The notes: a model not told the origin generated them from the letters alone. A stretch of 64,000 bases of DNA from an uncultured Paracoccaceae bacterium (GCA_947500135.1 CANMQX010000004.1:62001-126000); one strand, 5' to 3'. Shown: positions 17,595 to 25,774, counted from the stretch's first letter. Made by a program: numbers and translations.

Positions 17595-18599
17595 ATGGCA
17601 ACGGTTGATGTGACGGTCATGGGGGCGGGCGTGTTTGGCCTGTCGGTCGCCTATGCCTGCGCGCGCCGGGGGGCGGCTGTGCGGGTGATTGACCCGGGCG
17701 GTGTGGCCGCCGGCGCCAGTGGCGGTTTGGTCGGTGCCTTGGCCCCGCATGTGCCGGAAAACTGGAACCCCAAGAAGGCATTTCAGTTTGACAGCCTGAT
17801 CATGGCGGAAGGGTTCTGGGTTGGCGTGTCGGAACTGACCGGGATGCCGACAGGCTATCGCCGGTCGGGTCGGTTGCAGCCTTTGGCGGACGAGCGTGCG
17901 GTCGATCTGGCCCGCGCCCGGGCCGGGACAGCAGCGGATTTATGGCAAGGTAAAGCTGTTTGGGAGGTGATCACACCGCCAGATGCAGCATGGATGCCAC
18001 CATCGCCCAGCGGCTTGGTCGTGCATGACACGCTATCCGCCCTGATCCATCCGCGCTGTGCAACCCGAGCGTTGGCCGCAGCGGTGCAGGCTTTGGGGGG
18101 GGAGGTGGTTGCGGACGGCCCGCAGGACGGTGCCGTGGTTTGGGCCACGGGCTGGGAAGGGTTGGCAGAGCTGGGTGGCGTCGGCGTAAAGGGGCAGGCG
18201 GGTTTGCTGGATTATGACGCGAAGGGCGCGCCGCAATTGTTTGCCGATGCACTGCATATCATCCCGCATGATGACGGGACGGTGGCCATCGGGTCCACAT
18301 CTGAACGGGAATTTGATGATCCGGTGGGAACGGATGCGGCGTTGGATGATGTGCTGGCACGGGCCATCGCGGCTTGCCCTTTTCTGGCCGATGCGCCGGT
18401 TCTCGAACGCTGGGCCGGGGTGCGCCCGCGCAGCCGCAGCAGGGCGCCGGTGTTGGGGTATCATCCGGGGCGGGAAGGGCAGTTTGTGGCCAATGGGGGC
18501 TTCAAGATCGGCTTTGGCATGGCCCCGAAAGCGGGTGAGGTGATGGCCGATCTGGTTCTGGAAGGGCGCGATACGATCCCGGATGATTTCAGGCCCTAG
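17595..18599 (+). CDS. FAD-dependent amine oxidoreductase (MnmC C-terminal-half-like)
   Basis: A 334-residue DAO-family flavoprotein with an N-terminal FAD-binding Rossmann motif (VMGAGVFGLSVAYACARRG, residues 8-26), a GG doublet with ASGGLVGALAPHVPE near 40, and the C-terminal FAD loop NGGFKIGFGMAPKAGEVMADL. ASGxxAGxxxP-like and LAPHxPE features are those of the MnmC oxidase domain, which turns cmnm5s2U to nm5s2U by removing the carboxymethyl group as glyoxylate. Divergence from mnmD across a 48-bp gap supports a joint role. A glycine or sarcosine oxidase is the main alternative. Start at 17595 follows a GGAACGG-type site only weakly. The last 11 bp overlap the convergent membrane protein gene. 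Confidence 0.75.
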   Translation: MATVDVTVMGAGVFGLSVAYACARRGAAVRVIDPGGVAAGASGGLVGALAPHVPENWNPKKAFQFDSLIMAEGFWVGVSELTGMPTGYRRSGRLQPLADERAVDLARARAGTAADLWQGKAVWEVITPPDAAWMPPSPSGLVVHDTLSALIHPRCATRALAAAVQALGGEVVADGPQDGAVVWATGWEGLAELGGVGVKGQAGLLDYDAKGAPQLFADALHIIPHDDGTVAIGSTSEREFDDPVGTDAALDDVLARAIAACPFLADAPVLERWAGVRPRSRSRAPVLGYHPGREGQFVANGGFKIGFGMAPKAGEVMADLVLEGRDTIPDDFRP

Positions 18600-19260
18600 G
18601 CCCACGCCGCAATTTGTCGCGTGACTTCTGGTACAGCCGCCGGTTCAACCCGATGAATTGCCGGATCACCTGTGTCAGGACCCCCGCATCGCGCCCCAGC
18701 AGATAGATATAGCCTGCCACCGCCCCGATGGTGGCCCCGCCTGCGTCGATCATCAGGTCGGTCATCGTGTCATCAAGGCCGGATTTCTGCATATGCAACC
18801 CGAACCAGTGATCCATCAGGAATTCAAACACCTCCCACAAGGTGCCGATCGTCATTGCCACGCAGAAGGCGATGAAGGCCATGGCTGACGGGGGTGCTGC
18901 AAAGCGATCCCCTTCGAACAGCATGAAAATGAACAGAAAACCGATCAGCCCGAAACCGATGGCGGATGTGCCATGCAGGGCAATGTCCCACCACCAGACC
19001 CGTTCATAGAAATCAAACGCCTCGCCCATGAACACGCTGGCAAAGATGAACAGGGTTGTGGCGATCAGGAATGGCACGGGCAGCCGGATATTCAACCGCG
19101 AGGCCAGGAATGCGGGTGCGATGGCCAGCGCGAGCGTGGCGATGGCCACAAAACCAATGGGCCAACGCCCCAGTGCGAGTGCCGTCAGCGCTGTGATCAG
19201 CAGCAACCCCCAAAGTCCGATCACAATCGGGCTTTGACCAAAGAGCCGTGCATCGCCCAT
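18589..19260 (-). CDS. DUF2238/YjdF-like membrane protein
   Basis: A 223-residue inner-membrane protein with six to seven hydrophobic segments. The central conserved block (MGEAFDFYERVWWWDIALHGTSAIGFG, about residues 83-110) and the later GTLWEVFEFLMDHWFG block carry charged residues inside membrane segments and match the DUF2238 family of E. coli YjdF, whose function is unknown. A basic cytoplasmic tail ends the protein. The ATG at 19260 has GGGGGTGA at good distance. Divergent from the endonuclease/exonuclease/phosphatase-fold gene. Confidence 0.75.
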   Translation of the reverse strand: MGDARLFGQSPIVIGLWGLLLITALTALALGRWPIGFVAIATLALAIAPAFLASRLNIRLPVPFLIATTLFIFASVFMGEAFDFYERVWWWDIALHGTSAIGFGLIGFLFIFMLFEGDRFAAPPSAMAFIAFCVAMTIGTLWEVFEFLMDHWFGLHMQKSGLDDTMTDLMIDAGGATIGAVAGYIYLLGRDAGVLTQVIRQFIGLNRRLYQKSRDKLRRGPRA

Positions 19261-19307
19261 TCTGTCACCCCCTTCACATATTGCGCTGATCACCCATATT
19301 TTTGGGT

Positions 19308-20012
19308 ATGTCAGTGCATGATAAAAGCGTTCGCATCGCAAGTTACAATATCCGCAAGGCCAAAGGGTTGGATGGGCGGCGTGATCCACAGCGTATCCTG
19401 AATGTGCTGAACGGGCTGGATGCGGATGTGATTGCCTTGCAAGAGGCCGACCTGCGCTTGGGTGCCCGCCCATCCGCGTTGTGCCGCAATCAGATCGCGG
19501 CCGAGACGGATTTCACCGTGGTTCCCATCGCCCGCAACGACGTGAGCCTTGGCTGGCATGGCAATGCTGTTCTGGTGCGCAAGGGGACCCGGCATGATGT
19601 CATCCGCCATATCGATCTGCCGGGGTTGGAGCCGCGGGGGGCCGTTCGTGTTGATCTGCCGGGGTTCAGTCTGGTCGCCACACATCTGGGCCTGATGCGC
19701 AGGCATCGCGCCGGTCAGCTGCGCGCCATTGCCCGGGCCGTGGAAGGTTGCGCGCAGGTGGTGATTGCCGGTGATTTCAACGAATGGTCGCCGCATAAGG
19801 GGATGGAATGTTTGCATGCCTTTGACGTGCATGCCCCCGGCCACAGCTTTCATGCCGCCCGCCCGATTGCCGCACTTGACCGGATCGCGGTGTCAGCCGG
19901 TCTTTCGGTTGGTGATACGGGCGTTGTGCAAACCGGGCCTGCTAGACATGCGTCGGACCATTTGCCGATCTGGGCGGATGTTTCTTGGCAAAGCGAACGT
20001 CGTGCAGGGTGA
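19308..20012 (+). CDS. Endonuclease/exonuclease/phosphatase-fold protein
   Basis: A 234-residue single-domain EEP-fold metal-dependent phosphoesterase without signal peptide. Landmarks are RIASYNIRKAKGLDGRRD (about residues 9-26), the metal-binding Glu in IALQEADLRLG, THLGLMRRHRAGQL, the catalytic Asp-Asn of IAGDFNEWSP and the terminal SDHLPIW. The IRKAKG variant is shared with a group found beside cardiolipin synthase genes; no such gene is seen here. Substrate (DNA, lipid or other phosphoester) unknown. The three-hairpin array follows its stop. Confidence 0.85.
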   Translation: MSVHDKSVRIASYNIRKAKGLDGRRDPQRILNVLNGLDADVIALQEADLRLGARPSALCRNQIAAETDFTVVPIARNDVSLGWHGNAVLVRKGTRHDVIRHIDLPGLEPRGAVRVDLPGFSLVATHLGLMRRHRAGQLRAIARAVEGCAQVVIAGDFNEWSPHKGMECLHAFDVHAPGHSFHAARPIAALDRIAVSAGLSVGDTGVVQTGPARHASDHLPIWADVSWQSERRAG

Positions 20013-20018
20013 AGGTAA

Positions 20019-20091
20019 GCAATTTCTGATACAGAAATTGCTTTCAAATCCTGTAACAGGATTTGTATGCAGGCTTTCGGCGAAAGCCTGC
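20019..20091. repeat. Array of three perfect hairpins with 3-nt spacers
   Basis: Three perfect stem-loops in a row: GCAATTTCTG (20019-20041, 10-bp stem), CAAATCCTG (20045-20065, 9 bp) and GCAGGCTTTC (20069-20091, 10 bp), each with a 3-nt loop and separated by exactly 3 nt. They lie between the convergent EEP-fold and MaoC-like genes. Only the placement suggests terminator or mRNA-3'-end function; there is no U-run. Confidence 0.85.
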
Positions 20092-20095
20092 CTTG

Positions 20096-20884
20096 CTAGC
20101 GCGCCTCTGCAATCATGCATTGCCGCCCATCCGGCCCACGCACCCAAGCCCGCCCTGATTTCCAGCACAGCGTTGCCACCTCGTGATGCATCAATGGCGC
20201 GGTGGCCCGGTATTGGAAACTGGTCAAGGTGCCGAGCTGCCGCGTCGCCAGCCCCATCAAAAGATGGGCCAATAGCGGGCCATGCACGGCCAGCCCGTCA
20301 TAGCCTTCAACCTGTCGGGCATAGGTCTCGTCATAATGAATGCGATGCCCGTTGAAGGTGAGGGCGGAGTAACGAAACAGAACCGTGCTGTTGAAATGCA
20401 CGTCTTCGCGGGTATCCTCGTCAGCTGCGGCCTGCGGTATTTCTGTGGTGACATCGCCCTCGCGATAAACCAGTTCCTGATGTTCGGTCAGCGCAAGCGT
20501 GCCGCGCTGCTTGATGTCATGCCGGATCGTGACAAAGCCGAGCGGGCCAGAGCGGCCTGGCTTGCGGGTTACTGCCTCGACCACGCTGGTGCGTTCGGCC
20601 TTGATGCCCGCCAGCAAGGGACGGTGGAATGTCAGTTTGCCCGCCGCCCACATGCGGCGGGGCAGGCCCAGATCGGGAATAAACCCGCCTGTGGCCGGAT
20701 GCCCATCTCGGCCGAGGTTTTCAGGCGGTTGCGGGTCCCAAAAATAGATCTGGTGATAAAAGGGCGGCATCGGATCGCCGGTTTGCAGGTCCGGGGTCTG
20801 GCCCAGCGTCGCCTGCAAGGCACGCGCGCGGGCGATATCAAACGGGTCGGTAACACTCTGGGAACGGCTATGATTATCGTGCAT
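20096..20884 (-). CDS. MaoC/hot-dog-fold dehydratase (HTD2-like)
   Basis: A 262-residue double hot-dog acyl-CoA hydratase/dehydratase of the FAS1-like and MaoC type. The N-terminal half (PPFYHQIYFWDPQPPENLGRDGH, FIPDLGLPRRMWAAGKLTF) matches the 3-methylfumaryl/mesaconyl-C4-CoA hydratase group. The second hot dog carries the hydratase Asp/His pair in RIHYDETYARQVEGYDGLAVHGPL near residue 195. It probably adds water to a branched enoyl-CoA; the acyl group is not known. Start at 20884 (ATG) is preferred to an in-frame TTG two codons earlier. Divergent from the VOC gene 36 bp away. Confidence 0.82.
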   Translation of the reverse strand: MHDNHSRSQSVTDPFDIARARALQATLGQTPDLQTGDPMPPFYHQIYFWDPQPPENLGRDGHPATGGFIPDLGLPRRMWAAGKLTFHRPLLAGIKAERTSVVEAVTRKPGRSGPLGFVTIRHDIKQRGTLALTEHQELVYREGDVTTEIPQAAADEDTREDVHFNSTVLFRYSALTFNGHRIHYDETYARQVEGYDGLAVHGPLLAHLLMGLATRQLGTLTSFQYRATAPLMHHEVATLCWKSGRAWVRGPDGRQCMIAEAR

Positions 20885-20920
20885 GATCAAAACCTAAGCG
20901 GAACGAATAGGGGTTTGCAA

Positions 20921-21322
20921 ATGCCGCAGATCACAGGGTTGGATCATCTGGTGCTGACGGTCGCAGATATTGACCTGACAGTTGCGTTTTATTGCGATGT
21001 GTTGGGGATGGTCGCAGAGGCGTTTCACCCGGCAGATGGGTCAACCCGCTGGGCGCTGAAGTTCGGGGGCCAGAAGATCAACCTGCACCCCGCATCAGCG
21101 CCGTTTGCACCGATGGCCGCTGCACCGACCGCAGGATCAGCGGATTTGTGTTTTCTGACAGATACAGAGTTGGCGGAATGGCAGGCACACGTAGAGGCCT
21201 GTGGCGTAGCGATTGAACAAGGTCCGATTGCGCGGACAGGGGCAACGGGGCCGATTACGTCGATCTATCTGCGTGATCCTGATGGGAACCTGATTGAATT
21301 GGCCAATAGTGTTGAGGTTTGA
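20921..21322 (+). CDS. VOC (glyoxalase-fold) family protein
   Basis: A 133-residue vicinal-oxygen-chelate protein of two beta-alpha-beta-beta-beta repeats. Metal-ligand-like positions are His in GLDHLVLTV (residue 8), and Glu in the terminal DPDGNLIELAN. The group with the N-terminal ITGLDHLVLTVADIDLTVAFYCDVLGM is often annotated as virulence-related or bleomycin-resistance-like dioxygenase-fold proteins of unknown substrate. Start by the ATG at 20921; the gene is followed by a GC-rich palindrome. Confidence 0.85.
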   Translation: MPQITGLDHLVLTVADIDLTVAFYCDVLGMVAEAFHPADGSTRWALKFGGQKINLHPASAPFAPMAAAPTAGSADLCFLTDTELAEWQAHVEACGVAIEQGPIARTGATGPITSIYLRDPDGNLIELANSVEV

Positions 21323-21348
21323 CTGATGTTCCGCCTGGCGGACACGCC

Positions 21349-21411
21349 GGGCAGCCCCCGACCCTCCCCCCGGGAGGGGGCTTCACCCCCACCCAGGGCC
21401 GGGGGCTGCCC
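21349..21411. repeat. GC-rich nested palindrome between convergent genes
   Basis: A 12-bp outer stem (GGGCAGCCCCCG at 21349-21360 with its reverse complement at 21400-21411) encloses a second inverted repeat CCCTCC/GGAGGG around 21362-21378. It is a 63-bp nearly pure G+C structure between the convergent VOC and flavin-reductase genes. This is the style of repetitive extragenic palindromes common in Rhodobacteraceae; it may also end transcription. Confidence 0.8.
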
Positions 21412-21428
21412 TTGATCCTCGACGCCGC

Positions 21429-21959
21429 CTAAGTCAGTGCCCGCAAATCATCCATCAGCGTCGTCAGCAATTTGATATACATCTCGCCCTGCAGCTTGCC
21501 ATCGGCGTCAAACTCATTGCTGGAATTGGCAACAAGCACCTCTGGCCCCTGCAGAAGATGAGGCCGGAACGCCATCATCGCCAGACGCAGGGAAAATTGT
21601 GAACGCTCGCCGCCCGCACGACCAGCGGCGGCAGACATGATGGCAACCGGCTTGCCGTTCCATGGCCCGCCTTTGGTTCGGCTGACCCAATCCAGCGCGT
21701 TTTTCAGCGCGCCTGAAATCGCTTTGTTATATTCCGGGGTCGCAATGATGACAGCATCCGCGCTCGCGATCTGATCGGCCAGTGTCTGCACCGCGTCGGG
21801 GATGCCAGACGCCTCCTCCAGATCGCCATTATAAAGCGGGAAGTTGATATCGCCTTCGATGAACGTATCGGCGCCGAAAATCTCGGCCGCGTTGCGCATC
21901 AGCATCGTGTTGGTGGACGCCTTGCGCAGCGACCCCGAAATACCAAGAAGTGTGGTCAT
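21429..21959 (-). CDS. NAD(P)H-dependent FMN reductase
   Basis: A 176-residue flavodoxin-fold oxidoreductase of the NADPH-dependent FMN reductase/ChrR type. The FMN phosphate loop is GISGSLRKASTNTMLMRNA (residues 6-24) and the flavin-ring segment is TPEYNKAISGALKNALDWVSR (about 78-98). Such enzymes reduce FMN, quinones, chromate or azo dyes and often serve in oxidative defence. I took the ATG at 21959, which gives the family start MTTLLGISGS. It is divergent from the TPP enzyme gene. Confidence 0.9.
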   Translation of the reverse strand: MTTLLGISGSLRKASTNTMLMRNAAEIFGADTFIEGDINFPLYNGDLEEASGIPDAVQTLADQIASADAVIIATPEYNKAISGALKNALDWVSRTKGGPWNGKPVAIMSAAAGRAGGERSQFSLRLAMMAFRPHLLQGPEVLVANSSNEFDADGKLQGEMYIKLLTTLMDDLRALT

Positions 21960-22064
21960 GATTGATCCTTTTTGTGCATTTGCCCTACAGCTAACGCGAT
22001 TGTCCGATTGCGCAACCCGTTGGTTTCGCACATGATCCCCGACAATAGCGCAGGGGAGGAAAAG

Positions 22065-23714
22065 ATGATCCGGCATGGCGGAAAAATACTGAGCGATCAA
22101 TTGGATAAGCTTGGTGTGCGGCGTGTGTTTTCAGTGCCCGGTGAAAGTTTCCTCGCCGCCCTTGATGGGCTTTATGACAGTGACATTCAGAATGTTGTCT
22201 GCCGGCAGGAAGGCGGGGCGGCGATGATGGCCGAAGCCTATGGCAAGATGACCGGGCAGCCCGGTGTTTGCTTTGTCACCCGTGGCCCTGGGGCCACCAA
22301 TGCCAGCGCGGGCATTCATATTGCGATGCAAGACAGCACGCCGATGGTGTTGTTTGTGGGCCAAATCGATAACCGGCACACGGATCGCGAGACGTTTCAG
22401 GAAGTTGACTACAAGGCCATGTTTGGTGGCCTGGCCAAATGGGTCGCACAAGTGGATCACACGGATCGGCTGCCTGAATATATCGCGCGGGCGTTTCGTG
22501 TGGCGATGTCGGGGCGGCCCGGTCCCGTGGTGCTGGCCTTGCCGGAAAATATGCTCAGCGGGCAGGCGGATGTGCCGGACATGACCATTCCGAGGGTGCT
22601 GGAAACCGTCACTGCGGATGTGACAGGGCCGATCATGCATGCCTTGGCGCAGGCGCGGCGCCCGCTGGTCGTGGTTGGTGGCCCGCATTGGAACCACAAG
22701 GCGCAGATGCATCTGCAGGCCTTTGCCGAGATACAGGATATCCCCGTCGTGGCCGGTTTCCGACGGCAGGATTATATGGACAATCACCATTCCCATTACG
22801 GTGGTGATCTGAATGTCGGAGTGAACCCAAAGCTGGCCGCCCGGTTGCAGGCATCCGATATGCTGATCCTGCTGGGCACCCGTTTTGGTGATATCGAAAC
22901 TCAGGGCTATACGCTGGTAGACCCTGCCAACCCGGGTAAGGTGATCGTGCATATCCATGCGGACCCGGATGAGCTGGGCCGCGTTTATGCGCCCGATATC
23001 GCGATTGCGGCAACCGCCCCCGACGTTGTGCAATTTCTGGCGGGCGCCGAACCTGCGGGCAATTGGGCTGATTGGACCTCTGACATCCGCGCTGATTACG
23101 AGGCCTGGATTGCGCCGCAGGAAAGCCCTGGTGATCTCAAGCAGGAGCAGGTGATCAAATGGTTGTCTGACAACCTGCCCGATGATGCGATCCTGACCAA
23201 TGGGGCGGGCAACTATGCCGCATGGTTGCATCGTTATTTCGTGTATAAACAGTATGGAACCTGTCTGGCGCCGACATCGGGGTCGATGGGTTACGGGTTT
23301 CCAGCGGCGGTGTCTGCGTCGGTTGAGCACCCGGACCGGACGGTTGTGTGTCTGGCCGGTGACGGTTGTTTCCAGATGACCTGTAATGAATTGTCAACGG
23401 CTGTGCAGCATGGGGCAAAACCGATTGTTGTGGTGATGAATAATGGGCGCTACGGCACGATCCGCATGCATCAGGAAAAGACCTATCCGGGCCGGGTGTC
23501 AGGCACAGCACTGGTCAATCCCGATTTCGCGGCGCTGGCACAGGCTTACGGCGGGCATGGTGAGGTTGTGACGAAAACAGAGGATTTTGCTGACGCCTTT
23601 AGCCGGGCGCAGGCGGCGGGAACGGTTGCCATCATCGAATGTCAGGTGGACGAAGAGGCGCTGGCAACAGGTACGACACTTACAGCGATGCGCGATGCTG
23701 CGATGAAGCGCTAG
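22065..23714 (+). CDS. Thiamine-diphosphate-dependent enzyme, acetolactate-synthase-like
   Basis: A 549-residue ThDP enzyme with the usual three domains: Pyr domain with the catalytic Glu in VCRQEGGAAMMAEAYG (about residue 50), a central domain, and the PP domain with the ThDP motif GDGCFQMTCNELSTAVQHGAKPIVVVMNNGRYG (about 445-475; only its GDG and NN ends bind Mg-ThDP). It resembles the large subunit of acetolactate synthase and related benzoylformate-decarboxylase-like proteins; no small regulatory subunit is adjacent, so a role outside branched-chain amino acid synthesis is likely. GGGGAGGA before the ATG at 22065 sets the start. A two-hairpin array follows the stop. Confidence 0.85.
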   Translation: MIRHGGKILSDQLDKLGVRRVFSVPGESFLAALDGLYDSDIQNVVCRQEGGAAMMAEAYGKMTGQPGVCFVTRGPGATNASAGIHIAMQDSTPMVLFVGQIDNRHTDRETFQEVDYKAMFGGLAKWVAQVDHTDRLPEYIARAFRVAMSGRPGPVVLALPENMLSGQADVPDMTIPRVLETVTADVTGPIMHALAQARRPLVVVGGPHWNHKAQMHLQAFAEIQDIPVVAGFRRQDYMDNHHSHYGGDLNVGVNPKLAARLQASDMLILLGTRFGDIETQGYTLVDPANPGKVIVHIHADPDELGRVYAPDIAIAATAPDVVQFLAGAEPAGNWADWTSDIRADYEAWIAPQESPGDLKQEQVIKWLSDNLPDDAILTNGAGNYAAWLHRYFVYKQYGTCLAPTSGSMGYGFPAAVSASVEHPDRTVVCLAGDGCFQMTCNELSTAVQHGAKPIVVVMNNGRYGTIRMHQEKTYPGRVSGTALVNPDFAALAQAYGGHGEVVTKTEDFADAFSRAQAAGTVAIIECQVDEEALATGTTLTAMRDAAMKR

Positions 23715-23759
23715 CAATTTCTGACACAGAAATTGGTGCAGATTTTCTACGAAAATCTG
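23715..23759. repeat. Array of two perfect hairpins with 3-nt spacer
   Basis: CAATTTCTG with a 3-nt loop (23715-23735) and CAGATTTTC with a 3-nt loop (23739-23759), 9-bp stems, 3 nt apart. It has the same design as the 20.0-kb array, and its first arm shares CAATTTCTG with that array. It lies between the convergent TPP enzyme and bluB genes and is the 3' end of the cobalamin operon. Confidence 0.85.
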
Positions 23760-23770
23760 GGCGCGCGGGG

Positions 23771-24409
23771 CTAGATGTCTTGCCAGACGGTTTGCGTATG
23801 CGCCTGCCAGTCGGCCCGTTCCAGAAGCGGTGTGTCGTCATCGAACGCCGCTTTGCCAAGGCAAAGATACCCGGTCAACCGCCAGCTGTCCGAGACGTTC
23901 AGAATCCCCGCTATCCCGTCAGGATCAAGGATCGACACCCAGCCCAAGCCCAGATTCTCAGCCCGCGCCGCCAGCCATAGCGTGTGGATCGCCGAGACGG
24001 TGGAATAGCTGAGCATTTCAGGCATGCTCTGCCGTCCCAGCCCGTGTCCTTCGTCCGGGTTCTGTTCGGTGAACACGGCCAGATGCACCGGCGCGTCGCG
24101 CAGCCCGGCCAGTTTCAGCTGATCATAGGCACGGCGTTTCTTATCATCATAGATCGCGCCAGCCTTGGCATTGGCCGTCTCGAAATTCGCGATAACCGCC
24201 TTACGCAATGCAGGCGTTTTCACATGCAAGACCCGCCACGGACGCGCATTGCCGACCGATGGTGCCATATCCATCGCCGCGCGAAGCCGTGCCAGCACAT
24301 CACCCGGCACCGGATCAGGCAGGAAATGCCGCACATCGCGCCGCCATTGCAACACGTCATGGAGTGCTTCGCGATGAGCCTTGGTCAGTTCCATCAGGAG
24401 GCCGTCCAT
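23771..24409 (-). CDS. bluB: 5,6-dimethylbenzimidazole synthase
   Basis: BluB, 212 residues, a nitroreductase-fold enzyme that breaks FMNH2 with O2 to make 5,6-dimethylbenzimidazole, the lower ligand of cobalamin. Typical segments are QWRRDVRHFLPDPVP (about 22-36), MAPSVGNARPWRVLHV (flavin phosphate region, about 48-63), GLGRQSMPEMLSYSTVSAIHTLWLAARAENLGLGWVSIL (the Asp-poor, DMB-forming pocket family block, about 125-163) and TGYLCLGKA. The ATG at 24409 has AAAGG ahead; a second ATG at 24394 forms a TGATG overlap with the gene before it and is also possible. It is the last gene of the riboswitch operon. Confidence 0.92.
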   Translation of the reverse strand: MDGLLMELTKAHREALHDVLQWRRDVRHFLPDPVPGDVLARLRAAMDMAPSVGNARPWRVLHVKTPALRKAVIANFETANAKAGAIYDDKKRRAYDQLKLAGLRDAPVHLAVFTEQNPDEGHGLGRQSMPEMLSYSTVSAIHTLWLAARAENLGLGWVSILDPDGIAGILNVSDSWRLTGYLCLGKAAFDDDTPLLERADWQAHTQTVWQDI

Positions 24410-24756
24410 TTGCCTTTCTGTGAGGGCAGAAAAGCCTCCACCGCGGCGGTTGCCAAAACGGCTGTGTCCCCGGTTTCGGGATTGGGGATGTTCAACCCGC
24501 CTTTGACCGCTGTCAACGTCGCTTTGCCTCGGGGCAACCCGGCTTTCAACGCGTCGGCGTCGATCTTGTCTGGTTCCTGCACCGCCACGGTCACTTGCAC
24601 CCGCATTTCGGTATGTGGCAGGCCGATACTGTCAAAGATGGGCAAGGTGGAATGGCGGATCGCATCCTCGATCGCGCGCGCCGCCGCCTTTTGATAATCC
24701 ATCCCATGCAGGTCGTTGCCCATGCCCATTTCGATGATCACGCGTTGATCTGTCAT
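24394..24756 (-). CDS. Lin0512-family protein (first paralog next to bluB)
   Basis: A 120-residue cytoplasmic protein of the Lin0512 family, unknown function. Conserved family marks are the opening IIEMGMGNDLHGMDYQKAAARAIEDAI, in which G-M-G-x-D-x-x-G-x-D-Y is the signature, and the core MRVQVTVAVQEPDKIDADALKAGLPRG. About a third of its residues match the next gene, so the pair arose by duplication. Overlaps of 4 bp with the upstream paralog and 16 bp with bluB show tight coupling. Position inside a B12-controlled operon suggests a part in cobalamin synthesis or cobalt handling, by inference only. Confidence 0.85.
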   Translation of the reverse strand: MTDQRVIIEMGMGNDLHGMDYQKAAARAIEDAIRHSTLPIFDSIGLPHTEMRVQVTVAVQEPDKIDADALKAGLPRGKATLTAVKGGLNIPNPETGDTAVLATAAVEAFLPSQKGKWTAS

Positions 24757-25097
24757 GCCCGCTCCATCTCAAACGCTACATTGATCGCCACATTGGCGAT
24801 GACGGTCGGCTTGCCAACCGGGCGCGGGATATCAAGGCCACCATGGCTGATGGTGATATTGACCTGCCCGTAAGGAAAGATGTCCGTTAGGCTGTCAGGA
24901 TCGACCTGATCGGGCTGCTGCACGCCGATTTGGACATCAATCAGCATCGCCTCTTTTTCAAAGCCGAACAGCTCTGCCATGTTGATCGAATTATGCCAAA
25001 GCGCGTCTTGCAGCCCCCGCCTTGCGGCTTGGGTGTAATCCTGACGGCGCAGGCTGCTGCCCATGCCGAATTCGGTGAGAACGCGATGTTTGGCCAT
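24753..25097 (-). CDS. Lin0512-family protein (second paralog)
   Basis: A 114-residue protein with the same signature in the form LTEFGMGSSLRRQDYTQAARRGLQDAL and the core AMLIDVQIGVQQPDQVDPDSLTDIFPYGQVNI. It differs from its neighbour in the loop after GMG (SSLRR against NDLHG). The start MAKHRVL at 25097 follows AGCGGAGCA; longer upstream frames have no proper start. It is 11 bp after the YrbL-like gene. Two different copies side by side suggest a heteromer. No function is known for the family. Confidence 0.85.
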   Translation of the reverse strand: MAKHRVLTEFGMGSSLRRQDYTQAARRGLQDALWHNSINMAELFGFEKEAMLIDVQIGVQQPDQVDPDSLTDIFPYGQVNITISHGGLDIPRPVGKPTVIANVAINVAFEMERA

Positions 25098-25108
25098 GTG
25101 ATGCTCCG

Positions 25109-25774
25109 CTAGTTGGGTTGGCTGAATTGTCGTGTGTCTGGATGCCAGCGCAACCCGGTTTTCCGCGCCAGACGTTTGCAACTGTCATCCAGCCCGAAAC
25201 GGTTGAACCAGCGCCCGGCTGATCGGATCGGGATCGTGTGGATATCCCCGAACCCGTCAACCAGAACGCATTCACGCGGTCCCTGCGTGCCACTGACGGC
25301 CCGCTGGCCAAAGACAAAGTTGCGGGCGGTCATATCGCCCGCCCGGATATCATATAGATAAAGACGGCGGATGGTATCGTTGAACAGCGCCAGATCGCTG
25401 GGATCAAGCGCGCCTGCCTTGTCTTTGAGCGTGGGCCCCAGAGAGCCCTGATCCAGCACCGCATCTGTCACACAACCCAGCCCCTTATCGGTTTGCACAA
25501 ACCCATACATATGGCTGATCGGTGGGTGTAGATCATCGCCCCATCGCCCTAGCATCAACCGCAGATATTCCTGATATTCCTTGCGCGCCCAACGTCTGCG
25601 GATGGTCGGGATGTATTTTTCGGTCATGGTGGCCAGTTTTGACCGGCCCTTGGTCAGGGCCAGCGGGCGCAGGACCTTGATCAGCTTTTTCGGGTCATGC
25701 GGATGGGCATAGACCCAGCGCTGGGTCCCCTCGGTCAGCGGATCGGTTGCGGCAAGTTGCAGCTGTTGGGCCAT
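25109..25774 (-). CDS. YrbL-family protein
   Basis: A 221-residue protein of the YrbL family (known in enterobacteria as a PhoP/Q- and BasS/R-controlled gene of unknown function). It has a kinase-like N-terminal pattern: GTQRWVYAHPHDPKKLIKVLRP (glycine/Lys positions like a degenerate ATP-binding lobe, residues 16-37), and a DIRAGDMTARNFVFG segment (about 145-160) like a catalytic loop with D-x-x-x-x-N, then VLVDGFGDI in the place of DFG. It may therefore be an atypical kinase; this is inference from the fold pattern. It is co-transcribed with cobO (15 bp) and the Lin0512 pair (11 bp). Confidence 0.8.
   Translation of the reverse strand: MAQQLQLAATDPLTEGTQRWVYAHPHDPKKLIKVLRPLALTKGRSKLATMTEKYIPTIRRRWARKEYQEYLRLMLGRWGDDLHPPISHMYGFVQTDKGLGCVTDAVLDQGSLGPTLKDKAGALDPSDLALFNDTIRRLYLYDIRAGDMTARNFVFGQRAVSGTQGPRECVLVDGFGDIHTIPIRSAGRWFNRFGLDDSCKRLARKTGLRWHPDTRQFSQPN

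Noticed and set aside
22131-23330. A 399-codon frame antisense to the ThDP enzyme gene
   Set aside because: The sense frame has all ThDP motifs and a strong ribosome site; the antisense translation is rich in His/Arg/Gly without any motif.
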